64,000 nt of DNA from the NCBI GenBank assembly GCA_021904315.1, contig CM038923.1, positions 10,236,038-10,300,037 on the forward strand, written 5' to 3'. Origin of the DNA: Sphagnum magellanicum (Eukaryota > Streptophyta > Sphagnopsida > Sphagnales > Sphagnaceae). Positions 12,200 to 26,372 of the stretch are shown here, piece after piece. The notes under the pieces are model-generated. The model was not told where the DNA came from. It made no database searches and saw only the letters and a program-made list of their open reading frames with translations. The translations under genes were made by a program, and so were the position numbers. Positions within the stretch are counted from its first letter, which is position 1. The number at the start of each line of letters is the position of its first letter.

Positions 12200-14950
12200 T
12201 TATTTGAGTGTGTTGCAAGGATGCTACAATGGCCCTTTTTTGCTACATTTGATCTCTAGCCTGCTATTGGGCCTGTTTATAGGCAAAGTTTATTGTTTCA
12301 CGTAAATTGACACCCCTATATCCAGCAAGGTGAGGTTTCATCCCTTCTTTGAAGTTACAATGAAAGTTATCCCATGTTTTTCTAATTGATGTGGACGACT
12401 AAAATGAAACTTCCTCGATGTTTTTTTGCAAGTTCCCTTTTAGATATTCTTTCAACTACGGTCGCTGATGCAAGAACTTTTTTAACTTGTTTTTCTTACC
12501 TTTTTTTTTTAATTTTCTTTTATTTGGTTTGCTACCTCCCTATCCTTTTTTTTTTGTTGCATAACTTTAAGATATTCTTCTAAAATCACAACATGCCTTT
12601 GTGAATAATCCATTAAAGGTTCTCATCCATGGGTCTTTGCAAATAGTTGTGGTAATGATAACAAATTCCTCCCTGTTAATGCTTCTTGAATTGAGTGCTC
12701 TAAGTTTTTGACTATTGCTTCCATGTCCAATGAAACATGTGCCAAATCTTCAACTAAGGTTGCAAATGTTGTTATAGATTCATGGTTATTGATTATTGAA
12801 AGCCTAGGCATTATATATTGTAAAGGAAGAAAGTTCCTTCCCCTGACTCCGGACGGACAGTGGCTACGGACAGTAGTTAAATATAGCAAAGACGTCGTGA
12901 AGCTTCCCCTTAATCCGGATGGACAGTAGCTAAATATAGCAAGACTTGCACATGCTAGCAATTTAGCTTCTTGGGGAGGGAGGAAAAGGTGTAACAAAAG
13001 AGCACGCACGCTCTTGAAGGGAACGGAGCAGCAGTTGTATGGTAGTAAAGGTGAAGCGTCCGGGCTTATAATAATTGCAGCCCCAACCACCTAGGCCCTG
13101 TGTTTCTCCGGGCGTCAAGACGAGGATGGTATGGGATTAAAGTGAGATGCTATGGAGAATATGTTGGGGAATACATTGGGAACTTGGGCAACATATTGGG
13201 AACCCATTGAGAACTTAAAGGGAACACATTGGGAACGAGAGAAAAATGAAAAAAAAAATCCTTCTAGCTCCCAACAAAGCTTTGGGTGAGCACCTAATAG
13301 CAATTTAATTCAGTTTCCATGGCCACAAGGCATTTCACTCCTTCAAAATGGTCCATTCTGTGAAGTAGAAGGCCCCATGCCAGATTTTGCTGGATTCCAC
13401 AGAGGGGTGTAACCCCGAGGTAAATGGGTAACTGAAGCACCTAGGTGGCATCCTAGGTGGCACACACCTGTGCATTAAGCACGGGGTTCACACTCGTATT
13501 TACATAATACCTAGGTTGATCTTGAGCTAGATCATCAACTACTTCTTCATGAAGGTAGATCATGTTATTGTTGTTATGTTAATCAACTCTTCTATTACAA
13601 CGTTTTCTACCCATTACATTTCCCCATCATCACTTTCAGTGGTAGCCATCATTTTATTTTATTTTGGTCTAATTTTATAATGTGTACAAGCTATTAAGGC
13701 TTGTTTTATGATCCATGGCCCTTAAATGGCCAAATCCTTGTAATTATGAACCCTAATATGATATTTTTTCTTGTGAGTGCTTGGTCTAGGGCTTTGTCTA
13801 CCCACCTTGCCAATGTTATCTTGTTTAGTTCAATGTAATTCCTTGTGACCATTACTTTGTTTCTTTCTCTTATGAAAATAGTCTTGAAAGGTTTGAAACA
13901 AGCCATATCCAAAGGCTGAAATGCATGAGATGTATGTGAAGGTAAAGTCACCATATATAGCCCAAATCCTCTTGTTTGTTTAATTGTTTTTAAGGTGACA
14001 TTGGATCCATGTCCATCCAAGATCAATAAATGTTTACTACTTATGAATATTCCACCTAGTACTAACCTTTTTTTTTAAAACAAAAATTTCTTAAAAAGGA
14101 AGGTTATCATCCATGCCATTGATTGCATGGCCATACAAATACATAGTTTACAAAGTTGTATGTAGTCATTAAGTATGGTCTCTCTTTGAAGATTTAAAAC
14201 CCTAGTAATGATGTTCTAATTGCATTTATATCACAGTTAATAATCAACCATTCCCTGGACTTAAATATGATGTTATACATTTGGTGTGAACTTCGTTTGA
14301 CCAAGACTCTTGTTCCTAATTATCTTCCTACTTGGATGCATGTTTCATTAAAATTCCAAATGTGATCTATAGCATAGTTATGCTTATTGTACAGGGATTC
14401 TAAGTTGTGGTAAAAATTATGGCAAGATTAGGTTGTCAATCCTTGTCTTCAGTTGATGTCTAGACCCTCAACTTGACCAATGTTGGGTTCAAGATGTTTT
14501 TGCTTGAACTAATACCACCAAGAATTCCTTGGTATTATTCCCAGAAAGGTGTTGGTTTAGTTTGAGTTAATTTTGCCACTTTCAACTTTAACTATTGCAA
14601 GTTAATTAACAATCCAACTTCCTATTTTGCCAAAACCCAAACAACCACAACCTGATCTTCTTCCTTTGTTAGCACACATGTTGACCCAAGTTTCCTAAAT
14701 GTTGTTTTGCCATACAAGTGATTAAACAATGAAGTAAAAGGTATGTTCCAATGCATAGTTGCCTTCCTCGATGAAATTATCCCACCTTCAATTGCATCCA
14801 TGGCCTCCTCCAGTGTTTCACTAGTCCATTTGCCTTTGGTCTTGTCAATAGTGTTGCATCTATTAAGTCTTATTTGTTTCCTTGTTGGCTTTTGTGTAGA
14901 AGGTGGTGAGACATTTTCTTTGTCTTGTGTTGCTTGCTATTGTTGTCAAT
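12200..14950 (-). mobile_element. pogo/Tigger-type DNA transposon relic
   Basis: The minus strand carries successive pieces of a CENP-B/DDE_1 transposase. An HTH-like N-terminus (KGKWTSETLEEAMDAIEGG, HWNIPFTSLFNHLYGKT) lies near 14.7-14.9 kb. A central part (YNKHNYAIDHIWNFNET, near 14.35 kb) supplies the first catalytic aspartate region. The open block 13706-14026 has LDGHGSNVTLKTIKQ and LPSHTSHAFQPLDMACFKPF. The C-terminal tail (EPLMDYSQRHVV) is near 12.6 kb. The copy is broken by frameshifts and stops and lacks recognisable TIRs. A GC-richer stretch (about 12.83-13.5 kb) separates the catalytic and tail parts and looks like a later insertion. Confidence 0.85.
12839..12945. repeat. Two-copy imperfect repeat in a GC-richer insert
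   Basis: Two tandem, imperfect copies of about 50-65 bp sharing 'CTTCCCCT..CCGGA.GGACAGT' and 'AGT.GCTAAATATAGCAA'. They lie at the left edge of the GC-richer stretch that interrupts the Tigger relic. Further right (13150-13240) a short 'ACATATTGGGAAC'-like motif recurs several times. Confidence 0.55.
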
Positions 14951-15902
14951 TTCACCTCCTCTGAGGCACATTCAACATCATGATTTAAATTGCCCTAGCC
15001 CCAACTTTCAACAAATTGGAGGTGTGTGTTATGGCTCTACAAAAAGTACATATTTGAATTTCCTATGTTTGTCCCAACTTTCAAGAAAATATGCAAAGTT
15101 AGGGTATGTGTGAAATGCATATGCATGTAATTCTTGGGAAGACATAATAAGTACATAAAATTGTTCACAGACATTCCAAACAAAATTTTGGTCTATTGTT
15201 TTTGTGCAAGTTGTAGGTGTATAAACCAAACTATGATTTTTTGGAGCTTCAACAAATTTGCCTCTTCTATGACTACTTGTATTATAGCTAGGAATTATAG
15301 ATCTCTACACCTGACGGTAATATAGAAATTTCTTGAACTTTTCATTGTAAAGTTCATCTATTGTAATCTTTCTTATTTGTCCCTCTACATTCACCCTTGA
15401 ATCTTGGTTTTTTGTCTTTGCTTTGACTACTATAAGATCTAATTTTTGATGTTCAAGGTCTTTCTCTTCCTCTAGTTATTATAATGTTTACTTTTTGTTC
15501 TTCTACATCTTGTGATTCATGTTTGACTACTCCAAGGTTTACTACTTGTTCTTCAAGATCTCTTAAGACAACTTTAGTTTTTGATCTATGTTTTTATAGT
15601 CCTACTTTGTTGCCTGCATGTTGTTGATCAAGCCCATATTCTCTCAGAATTCTAATGAAGGATTTGAAGCTATTATCACTACTTCGAAGCTCTAACATGT
15701 TGAAAAATGTTGCAATGTTGTTTGATTTCCTAATTTGTAACATAGCCTTGTGTTTTTCTAATTGTGGTGATGTTATTTTGGCAAGAATGGGGTGCACAAA
15801 ATTGGGGGGAAATTAAAAGCTCTCCTCGAATTAATATACTAATTTGAATATCCATTGGATTTTAGTGATGCTTTGATCCTTGTTACGTGCTATTTAACAT
15901 GA

Positions 15903-16446
15903 CCTACACACCCCCATCGCCAAACTAGTGTTTTGGATTTCCAAACTTTGATTTTTGTAAAGGTGTTCCAATTCATTCTCTAAACCAAACATTAAAAGTA
16001 AATCTTGTTCTACCCCTTTGTATTGTTGTTATGTTTTTACCATTTTAATGTTCAATTTGATGCCCAACATTAGATTGTCTTTTCCATCCCAAACATTGGG
16101 TCCTTGTAAATCTGGTTTTCTCCCTTCACCAAACATTACTAATACCTCCCATGTGTCCCCCCCCTCTTTACATATTGAAGTTTAGCCCACCACCCATCAC
16201 CAAACATTATTACACCAAAAAAACCCCATAAATTATGTAAATATGTGCGGTTAAAGCCCTATGATTAAACCATCAAATTTATGGCTAGTCAAAATGGTGA
16301 AAAACATTAAACACTAATGTCTATCACTAAATGTTTAGTGATAGGCTAGCGTGACAACACTCATAAAATTGTTTTTGATCCAACATAGGCCAACTATATG
16401 GGTGCTCAGTAATAGACTTGTGTTTAGTGATGGGTGTGTTTACCCT
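15903..16446. mobile_element. MITE-like foldback element, copy 1
   Basis: The right end, read in reverse, begins CTAGGGTAAACACACCCATC and resembles the left end (CCTACACACCCCCATCGCC) in inverted orientation. The same terminal sequence, better preserved, bounds the element at 44530-45096, and the two are of similar length (about 544 and 567 bp). There is no coding capacity. A 24 bp near-perfect palindrome (CTATCACTAAA arms) lies at 16321-16344. The target-site duplication could not be assigned, so the exact ends are approximate. Confidence 0.5.
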
Positions 16447-16449
16447 AGT

Positions 16450-19400
16450 ACCAAAAAATTTCAAAATCATGATTTTCAAATGCATATTTGTTATGGAAGA
16501 AAAATGAATAACATGTAGGACAAACAAGATCTCTATAAATGTTACATATATATTACATGCACATGTTAAAAAATTCTTAAAAGGTGAATGATGTGATGTA
16601 TGCACATTGGTGTGTTCAAACATACACAAAAGTGTGCCTACTTAGAAAGATATCAAAAATTCAACTAGGCATCAATTTGGGCATACTTGGTAAGTGTCAC
16701 ATTCCACACCATTTTGTGGGGGTAATTACCTATTTATTTCAACTCCTAATGCGTATAAACCTATTTTTTCCAAGTTGTTCAAAATTTCCAACAACTAAAT
16801 TACTTCCTTAAATGCCTCTTAATTTCTTCCAAGTAAACCATAATTACCTTCAGATAACATTACAATTTTTTATATCATTTCATTAATTGCCATTTCGCTT
16901 ATTAAAAAAAATGAACACAAATTTATTTTTGCATACCTCGATTGTAGTTCATACATAAAATCATACAACGATCATGTATTTCCCAAGTTCTTCACCAAAA
17001 CATATTCTAAATATATATTATCCAAATTTAACCTTTAAAAGTGACCCAAAAAAGCCAAAAATGTTCCCTTTAAATAAATGAAAATATGCCTTCCATCTTT
17101 CCCTACTTCCTCCAAAGATAATGATGACTTGTCCTTACCTTCCTCCAAACATATCTTTCCAAATCAATTTGAATAAATGGATATATCATAATTCATTGTT
17201 ATTTTTAAAACCTAAAGAAATATTTTGAAAACAATGGAAGTATTTTCAAAATCAAATTATTTTTTATTTCAACACTTATTCACCTTCTAAAAATTTCACT
17301 AAAACTACCCTAAAATAGTGAAATTAACTCCACCTACTTTTTAAAATAGTAGTGGTAATTATTTCCATAGTAAAAGATAAAATTCAACTAGTTAAAATTT
17401 TCCTGTAACATTGTCCTCCTTTATATTTTGGACAAGCATATGAAGATTTGGTGAAATAATCAATTCCTTAAAGGGTAAACCTTTTATTACACATTTGAAT
17501 GAAAACCATCTTGTTTCATTGTTGATGAAGCCCCACAAGCAATATAATCATGTTTTTATCTCCATCATTTTCAATTTATTTTCAACTTGTTTATGTTTGC
17601 ATATTAATGTCTTTGGATGTGAATTCTTTTTTAATGTGAGAATTGTTTACATATATAACATTACGTGGAGCCATGATAATGTGTTCATTTCCTTATGGCA
17701 TGGTGTTTATGGTGAATGGAAAAAATTCAAAAATACATAGGTGCAAAATGCAATATTTGATAGCATCCATAAGGTCAAATACATACATGTCCATCAATCA
17801 TGATGAAACCATTGAATCTTTCAAAGGATGGAAAATAAAATCATGAGAATTTGTCACAACGTATGCCCAACAATTCATGAATTTGATGTTTTTGAACTTA
17901 CTATTGCCAATTTGATATATAGGCTGATTTTCAATATAAGGTTATAATTCTTCACTATCATGCATATTTAACTTTTTAGCTTTATAAATAATTCCAAACA
18001 CATCACAATTTCTATTTTTTAATGCATTATGTATGTTATTGTACATTTGAGTGAAAACATGATTATGTGACTCAAAAGTGGCGTATGAAAGTTCAAATTT
18101 TACATCAGATAAAATTGTCACATTGTGACATGTAATAAATTGTGTTATTTAATGCACATTCCCCTATGTTTATAATCAAAATAATGGTAAACCACCCTAT
18201 ATAGATATATGTAAAGATTTGATAGGTCAAAAAATCCATGTGAAAACTTGAATTTTGAACTTGTGAAATGATCTTTCAATGAATAAAATGAAATATTTTT
18301 TAAAATTATATTTTAAATCATCTTTTCTTATATTGGGAAATTTTCACTGTATTTTATTTTTATACACTTCATTTGATTTGAGACTATTTTTTTAATTTCA
18401 CTTTCGACATTACCATGACATTTGTTCTATGCATGACAAAAAAAAATTAATTATTTCAAAAATCCATCATGAGTCCATTTATTTTAAAATTCATCCATCT
18501 TTTAAAATATGACTTTCACTAAATTCTATTGCAACATGAATAATTGAAATTTTGATTATGTCAATGTTGAGTATGGTTTTACATTTAAAGTCCATATACA
18601 ATCTAAAAAAATTATGATTGTAATAGTCCAAACTATTTGCTTATTTATGTTTTCACCACTTATGGAAAATATATGTGTTTTTACAAGTGCCACATTTCAC
18701 AAGATATATAAATAAACATTAATATTGTCATAAAACATTGAAACAATTATTATCCTTTGGAATGAAAGGACTTATAAAATGTTGGATCAATTGCCTAGTT
18801 TGATTGTTAATCACAATACTTACACAATATTATCTGCATAAACAAAAACGAGATTGTATAAAAAACAAGGTTGTGAAACACATTGTCATGGCAAACATGA
18901 AAAAGGTAACGTTAATTTTACACATTCATGTTTTTCAACCCACCTTTCAAAATGATAAAAATGACATTGCTTGGTTGATACAAAAATAATGACATGCCAA
19001 AGTCATTTACAAAGTTCAAAATCTATTTACCATATATGCATGTTACACATGTGAATGACCATTGCATGAAAACTTGTGCAAACATCACGTTTTTGTTCTT
19101 CTAACATGCATAGATTTTATTAAGGAGGATTTCATAGAATATTGCAAAACATGGTATATAATTAATTTTGAAGGTTTCCAAGTCATGTTTAGGAACTTAA
19201 TTCATTTGCAATTAATGAAGAAACTTTGAATGATGAGTAGAATCAAAACGTTCAATTCAAATAGTCGAGAATCATTAACATTAGTGGGTTCATGAATGCC
19301 ATGACATACCATATTGATGACGATGGCCATTCTTGACTTGGATAATGTTCACTAGTGTGTAACCATTTAAGGGTTTAAATTTTATATGTATAATAGGTAA

Positions 19401-21425
19401 GTGTTTTAACATTGTTTTCGTTCTTATCAAGATGAAATGTGAGAGGAGGTTGAAGGTTGTGCATTTTTTTAAAAAAGGTTTATGAAATGTGATTTTTGTT
19501 AAACCTTTTATATAACTACAACTAGTCCTACCTAAAGACAAAATATGTGAAGAACATTTCAAAAAATAAAAATGTTCAATGGATTTTTAAAAAATTATCA
19601 TGGATGTTTGATTTAATTTTTTTCGTTTTGTATTAAGACATTTGTACATTATAATGTTTGTGTGTGCACATTGTTAACTTAGTTTTTCTTGCAAAATGGA
19701 GTTACATGACATGACCATGAATGTCAATGTCCTTGATATGAATGATTATGTTTTGGATGGACACCTTTCGTTATGTTCCTCTTCATTAATTGAATGTGTT
19801 TGTTGGTAATCAATTGTACAATTCAAACTATTGAATGTGCATTATGTGCCATGTACATGGCATAAATATTCAAAATGAAAATAATTACCTTTACTATAAA
19901 TTCATCTTTAATGGTACCATGAATCTTACACCATGCAAATCAAAATTTGTTTTTGTAGATAACACAAAAGCCCAAATTTGAACAATATATTAATTGCAAA
20001 AAAATAATAAACTTACTAACTATGAATCATTTTAAATTCATGATCAAATGCAATTGTTTACATCTCCTTCTTTATCTCCAATTTGAAGGGACTATGGTTT
20101 TCATGCTTGGGGTCCTATGCCACATGCATATCTTTTGCATAAACAACCTTCTTAAATTTAATGAATGCACTATGAGAAAATAAGTGTTTTGCAACTAGGT
20201 TTTTGAATTGCAATGACCATAAGTACAACTCATTGTATATTTATGTCATGAGTGATATCGGACAAGTTGCAATACTTGGTAATGGACATTTGTGTAATTA
20301 TGTTCCAATTAGATCATTGTAGCTACTATGTCACTACATTATACTATTGTACAATTACATAAACAATAATGTGTTGATGTGGCAATAATGTGTTGACAAA
20401 TCATCAATGGACAAGTGGCAATTCTAAGTTTATTTTGATATATAATATATTTATTAATTTAATTCAAAAATCCAATTGAGGGCCAATAATATGTTGACAT
20501 GTGGCATTTAGGTTACAAGGTAAGTAGGTTGTCAAGCCTAAGTAGATAAATAGGTAGGCTTAGGTTAGGTAAGTAAGTAATTTGGGATCATTTTTTAATT
20601 TTAGTTTAACCTTTAAGGCCAAACCTTTTTTTTATTTGTTTATTTCAAATGTCATTTGTTTATAAATATTCCTAGAGCACTTAATTATATATTTTACAAA
20701 AAGGAAAAACAAATAATATGGGATAAAAAAATTAGTTGTGTCCTAATTGCAACTCACTTGTAATTACTACAAAATAGGTTGGTGGACAAACACTTAAACT
20801 TTCAAAGAACTTTAAACCCTAAAACATTACCATTTTGCCTTTCAAATGAAATTTTTTAATAATATTTTGACTTAACACACCCATAGCCATTTAGATTGTT
20901 CAAAAAATACACAAAATGGGGAAGAAATGGTTGTTAAAAATAAATGGCGTTAATATTTAATCATTGGCTTAATTCACACTTTAAAATTTGACAATTTGTT
21001 TTTTTCATGGTTTTTTATGTTCCTTTATTTCTAAAGCTTGAATAATTGATGTAGATCTTAATTTGGTGCACCCACAACACTTTAAATCACTAAAAATGGA
21101 AAAGAAACAAGGAAAATATGAAATATTAAATAAATACTCATTTTCTTTAAAAACATATTATGTTATTTCAATACATTTTGTGCTTCTTTTGTGTTGTACC
21201 TTTGCCTTTAGAGTTGAAACATACAATGTAAAACTTACCTTGGTGTTCTCATGACTTTTTACATCGCATAAAATAAACAAAAAAAATCCAAAATTGTTTA
21301 ATCTTCAACCAACAATTAGTGATGGATGGTTTTACCCTAACATAGTCTATCTATTAGGAATACTAACTATTACAGTTCATAATAATTTTTAAAAAAAAAT
21401 ATTAATTGTTAATCTGGAATCTAAA

Positions 21426-21458
<33 letters not shown>

Positions 21459-22649
21459 ATATCCTAGATTAGTTATTATCAACTTTTTGTTATGTTAGGT
21501 TACGGTAGCTTGGCCTAAAATAATAATAATAATTAGTAATGTCAAATATTCATATAATAATAATAATTTATATTCATAGCTAATTATATGATAGGTTAAT
21601 TAACCATATTATCATTGTTTTCATTAGTTAATAAAATCATAGGTCAACTAATATTAATTTAAGTTAGGTTAGGTTAGGCTAGGGTTATTATTATTATTAT
21701 TACTACTATTATTGTAGTTAATAGTTGGGTAATTGCATGAAAATCCAATATAGTAGTTGTAAAGTTGTTACAAAAAAATTCTTAATGAATGTTTCATTTA
21801 TTCAAGTTGTATTGTAATTGTCATATGTGACTTTCATGCAACGTTTTAACAAAGTCAAACAAGGTTGACCAAGACCATATATACAATGTGTATGTTCATA
21901 TGTATATGGGTCCATCTTGGGACCCAACATGTAAGTATAATATAATTCCACAAAATTTTAACATGGCATTTTTTTATAATTCCCCATATTTTCATGGGAT
22001 AATTGCAATGTAGTGACAAATTAGTTATTTTGAAGTTTTAGTTGCAAGGTGGTGATGTTTTTGCAAACACAATTTCTCATAATTATATAACAAGATCATC
22101 ATCTTTTTCCATTATGTAGAAAAATCATGTTTGTTTGTAACTTCACCCCCCATTAAAAAACTTTAAATATTTTGCCCAACATGGAGTCAATTAGCCTCAC
22201 AAGAATTAATTTACATACCTTTGGGACATTTTGTGCCTCCATGTATAATTTGTCAAACTTTATTATGCCATGATTTTTTACATGTTCCATTACCTTGGTT
22301 TCATTCTACTTTTAACATGTAATAACATTATTCAAAATGTAGGCATTATTACATCATGGTTTTGACATTTTGGATCACCCCCAATTGTTTTTGTTCATTA
22401 TTAATTCATTTTTAATCAATTCATAGTTCACTCATATTCAACTCATTGTTCATTTTCGGTTCATTCTTAATTAATTCATAGTTCAATTGCATTTTGGAAG
22501 GTTCTCAATGAAGTTCCTTGGCTGATGAACATATGGAAACCTTCATAGAAGTTTTCATGAACTAGATTTCTAAAAGGGTATAAAAAAATGTTGAACCTTC
22601 CATTATATTTGGTTTATTCAACATCAATTTGAAGTACAATCTTGTTCCA

Positions 22650-22681
<32 letters not shown>

Positions 22682-23660
22682 GTGTGTTAATGTTTTCATA
22701 TTTTATCTCAATGAAATTTTTTTACACTTTTTTTTTTTGTACATTTTGTATTATTATTTTCAGCCTTTTGTGATTTTTTTTCATTTTTATGTTTTATGTT
22801 TGGGTTTAGATTTAGGTATATATTTTCATCATTTGTCTTCATAGTTATCATTCCTATGATATTGAATGGATTACAAAGTCATGATTGAAAATCCATGTGA
22901 ATAAACTCCATTTATTATGTGATCATGTTCGATGTTGGTGTCTATAACATTGGTCATACAATGTGTGAGTAATGTATTAATATTTTTTGATATATTAACA
23001 ATCATTTTACAATAACCATAGACATAGAAATGTGGCAACCCCTTGTCCATGTATTTCGAAGAAAAAAATTTCACCCTTGCTATGTTTGTGCATGCATGAT
23101 AACTTTCAATTGATTTTTTTTTAATGTATCAACTAATCTTTAGTATATCAAGAAACATGTGGCATATAACAATTGGAGCATTATAGTTGAAAAGTGGTGA
23201 GAAATGTATGTTAAGTGTCAATTTGAAAAATACCAATGTACCATTCACCCATAAGAAATCTATTGATATTTTTAATACATTAACAACTATCCTATAGTAA
23301 CCATAAACCAAAAAATGTAACCACCTCTTATCCATATAATTTTGAAATAATCAACATCTTTGCTTACAAAACATGTACATATTATGAGATTCATGATGAC
23401 AACACAACACAATGCATGATGGCATGATGCATTGATACATTATGATTTCGATACACTATAAAATAAAATGAAAATATCATTGTTGCCTACAATATTTATT
23501 GTCAAGTAACAAATACTTTTACCAACAATTTCATTGTTTTTACTTGTGTGCACCATTTTGGAGGGAAAATCAATTGGTTTGAACCCAAAAAAAATATTAA
23601 AAAGGAAATTTCATGATTTGAAAAACCAAGATGCAAGTTGGGATCCAAACCAAGGTCCAA
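16450..23660. other. 7 kb AT-rich gene desert
   Basis: I see no supportable gene. The DNA is strongly AT-rich, with simple repeats: (ATT)n at 21426-21457, a run of 28 T at 22654-22681 and a GTAGGTAAG-like stretch near 20530-20580. Short ORFs have low-complexity, AT-driven composition. Very old transposon debris is likely but could not be assigned to a family. Confidence 0.5.
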
Positions 23661-23667
23661 CTCAAGA

Positions 23668-23849
23668 TTCAATTTGCTTCAAATGAGTCCAAATTGGTTC
23701 CTAGGAATTTGGACCTTGGACCCCCATCTATAGTGGACCTAAAACCTCAAATTAGGAGTTCAATTTGCTTCAAATGAATCCAAATTGGTTCCTAGGAATT
23801 TGGACCTTAGACCCCTATCTAAAGTGGGCCTACAACCTCAAATTAGGAA
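23668..23849. repeat. 91 bp tandem duplication resembling a Harbinger terminus
   Basis: Two adjacent direct copies (starts 23668 and 23759) share TTCAATTTGCTTCAAATGA, a CTAGGAATTTGGACCTT block and 'CTCAAATTAGGA'. The inner part (CTATCTAAAGTGGGCC, preceded by CAATTTGCTTCAAA) resembles the right terminal region of the Harbinger element ending at 27888, in the same orientation. Confidence 0.65.
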
Positions 23850-25035
23850 TGCCATTACCATTTTCAATGCCTCATCCAACCATGAAGAACATAGAGAAAT
23901 TTCTTTGTGTATTTGCAAGGTGTTTTATATGTCCATGAATATTCCTCTTCGAAAAAAGAAGAAGAGGGATATTATGCATACTCCTCAAGAATGGGATCTT
24001 ATGCCTGTAAGTAGGTGTAAGGTCCCTCCCATTGTTGAGGAGTAGGCATAAAAGCCTTCACCTTCCTATGCCCTTACATATGTTTAGGGGACATGGTGGG
24101 GCTTTAGCCTACACTAAGGCATTAATTTGAATGCATTATTCAACCTAAACGATAAAGGCGAGACTGTATAAAATAATGTCCTATTCCACTACATAATGTA
24201 CCATCTTCAACACTTAAAAAATTTGATAATTGTTTTACATATCAGAAAAGGCACCCCTTAGGCCAAGTTCTACACCCTTAGGCTTCATAATAGGATACAT
24301 TGGGGGAACGTTCCCAATTGTAAAAGATTTTGAGGGCCTATGTGTTACAAAAAACCAACAATTACAACAACATGGTTATAATAGCTAGGAGTGTAGAACT
24401 ACACTTCCTTCAAAACAACCAAATTCTACAATATAAAAGAAGTTTGGAAATTTGTAGAATAGAGCCCCTAAAAGTCTTTTACAAGTAAGCTAAATTGTAG
24501 CATTGAAAACAACTACTAACATTAGTTAGGGCCATTTTAGACAAGGGTCTAACAAGTAGGGTCTAATGAAATCGAACAATCTTGTTGGTCAAGAGTTTTA
24601 AATTGATCCCAAGGCCATTAAACAAGGATCCAAGACCAAGACAAATCAAATTGCGATTTAGCTTACAATATGACATCATTTTGGAAGGAAAACCAATTGG
24701 TTCGGACCAAAAAAAAAAACTTAAAAGAGAGTTCATGGTTTGGAGAACCAAAGTGCAAACTAAGGTCCAAGGTTGCTCATTTCTTCATTTTTTGTTATTT
24801 TCCATTATTGTTTTTACCCTTATTGTTCAAATTTTGTGAGAATGGAATAAATGTTATGGATTGAATACATTGTTGAAAGCACACAAGCTCCCCCATTTTT
24901 TACCAATTAAAAAATTGACATGGCTAATTTTGTGGATCTTCACGAGATGGTTGCTAGAAATAATGCATTTTTAGCCCTTCCAAGTGCATGAAATGGAGGT
25001 GAATTGGAAGGTGGGGTAGAAAGTGGAGGGTTGAA

Positions 25036-25940
25036 GTGCCAATTTTCACAAGTGGAATGGATTTGGATTTACAAGAAATCCCTAAACCAATTCCCACTTT
25101 GATGAAGAAAACACCAAGGAAGAAGGCAATTGTGGTGAAGGACGAAGATGAAGAAGGTGAGAAAGTTGGAAAAAAATGGGTGGATGTGGAAATACTACAG
25201 CTCATTGCTTTAAAAGGAGAAATGGAGTTTGATTTCGCCAAAAAAAAAGAAAAAAAGAAAAAAAAGGTAAATTAAATTGTCTTTGTCCTTGAATTTTATT
25301 TTTTTCAACTTTGAAACCTTAGTTGTGCATGTCAACATAATTTGATTTTAGGTCTAAAATTTGCAACAAGTAAGAGAATTTTTTTTCAAGTTTAGATTCA
25401 AATTGGGCCAATTGAGCCTTTTAAAAGCCTTAGGTTTTGCCTTTTACCCTTGCCCCTTTTTCCCCCCATTCACACTTGTTCAATTTGGCCATTATGGGGA
25501 TTGAACTTTCATTTTCTTGGGGGAAGGGAGAGGACCTAACCAACAAGCCATCCTTATTTCAAACAATTTGAAATGTTTTCCATTTGCTTTATCCATGTAT
25601 TACATTTTTAATTTTTTAAAATTTCAACAATTGTTTTCAACTTGTATTTTAGGGCTTCTTACTTCAATTGGTTTGCTTTTTAAAGGTGAATACACGGTTG
25701 AAGTTCCAAAGCCGAATGTTGGCTTCCATCCTTGGATTCTTAAGGAGTCCAATTGTTTACAAAAGGAAGTTTAATGCAATTTACAAACAATATAAGGATG
25801 ATAAGATTGCAAACAAAATTTTAGGTAATGATCATTATGAATGTCCCTTCTATAATGCATTGGATAGTTAGTGGCATTGAAGTGGAAACGTGATGAAACA
25901 TGTGAGTGCTTCTACCAATGAAATTGAAGAAATTGTAAAC
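25036..25940 (+). pseudogene. Harbinger ORF1: Myb/trihelix-like DNA-binding protein, broken
   Basis: The first segment (25036-25275) has an acidic linker and then GKKWVDVEILQLIALKGEME, which fits the start of the Myb/trihelix domain of Harbinger accessory proteins, and ends in a Lys-rich run. The second (about 25750-25940) has KFNAIYKQYKDDKIANKIL and ECPFYNALDS followed, after one in-frame TAG, by WH. The two could be exons of one gene, separated by a T-rich intron-like stretch. In intact elements this protein partners the transposase and binds the ends. Confidence 0.7.
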
Positions 25941-26372
25941 AATCCAGAATCCCAAGCAAATTTTGATAATGCTTCAAAGGACGAAGGTAGTAAGGAACCA
26001 ATGGAAAAACCTCTCACCTAGACGAGGTTAAAAAAACACAACAAAAAAAAAAAGTTTAATGTGTATAAACATTTTTCAACGATGATTAAAAATAGTCCAT
26101 TCATGTTACAAAAATTTGGTGAAACCAATGTTTTATTCAAAAACATGGATGCCCAAATTGGGCATTTCATAGATAAATAATAGGTTACATAAGATGTGAA
26201 CCTATGAATCATTCATCACATTTTGACCCATAATTGAATGTATTTATGAAGTTTTTTTATTAAAACTTCATGAGTTGCCATAACTTCTATTAACATATTT
26301 TTTATTTATTTTCTTTTTCTTTCTTGTTATGATTATTTTTTTTATGGTTGTCAATACATGATCTCTTCATTT

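Noticed and set aside
12623-13090. 155-codon minus-strand ORF as an intact gene
   Set aside because: Its C-terminal part is the Tigger transposase tail and the rest is the GC-richer insert; the join is accidental.
13706-14026. Intact domesticated transposase gene
   Set aside because: The block is open for only 106 codons and is flanked by broken pieces of the same transposase.
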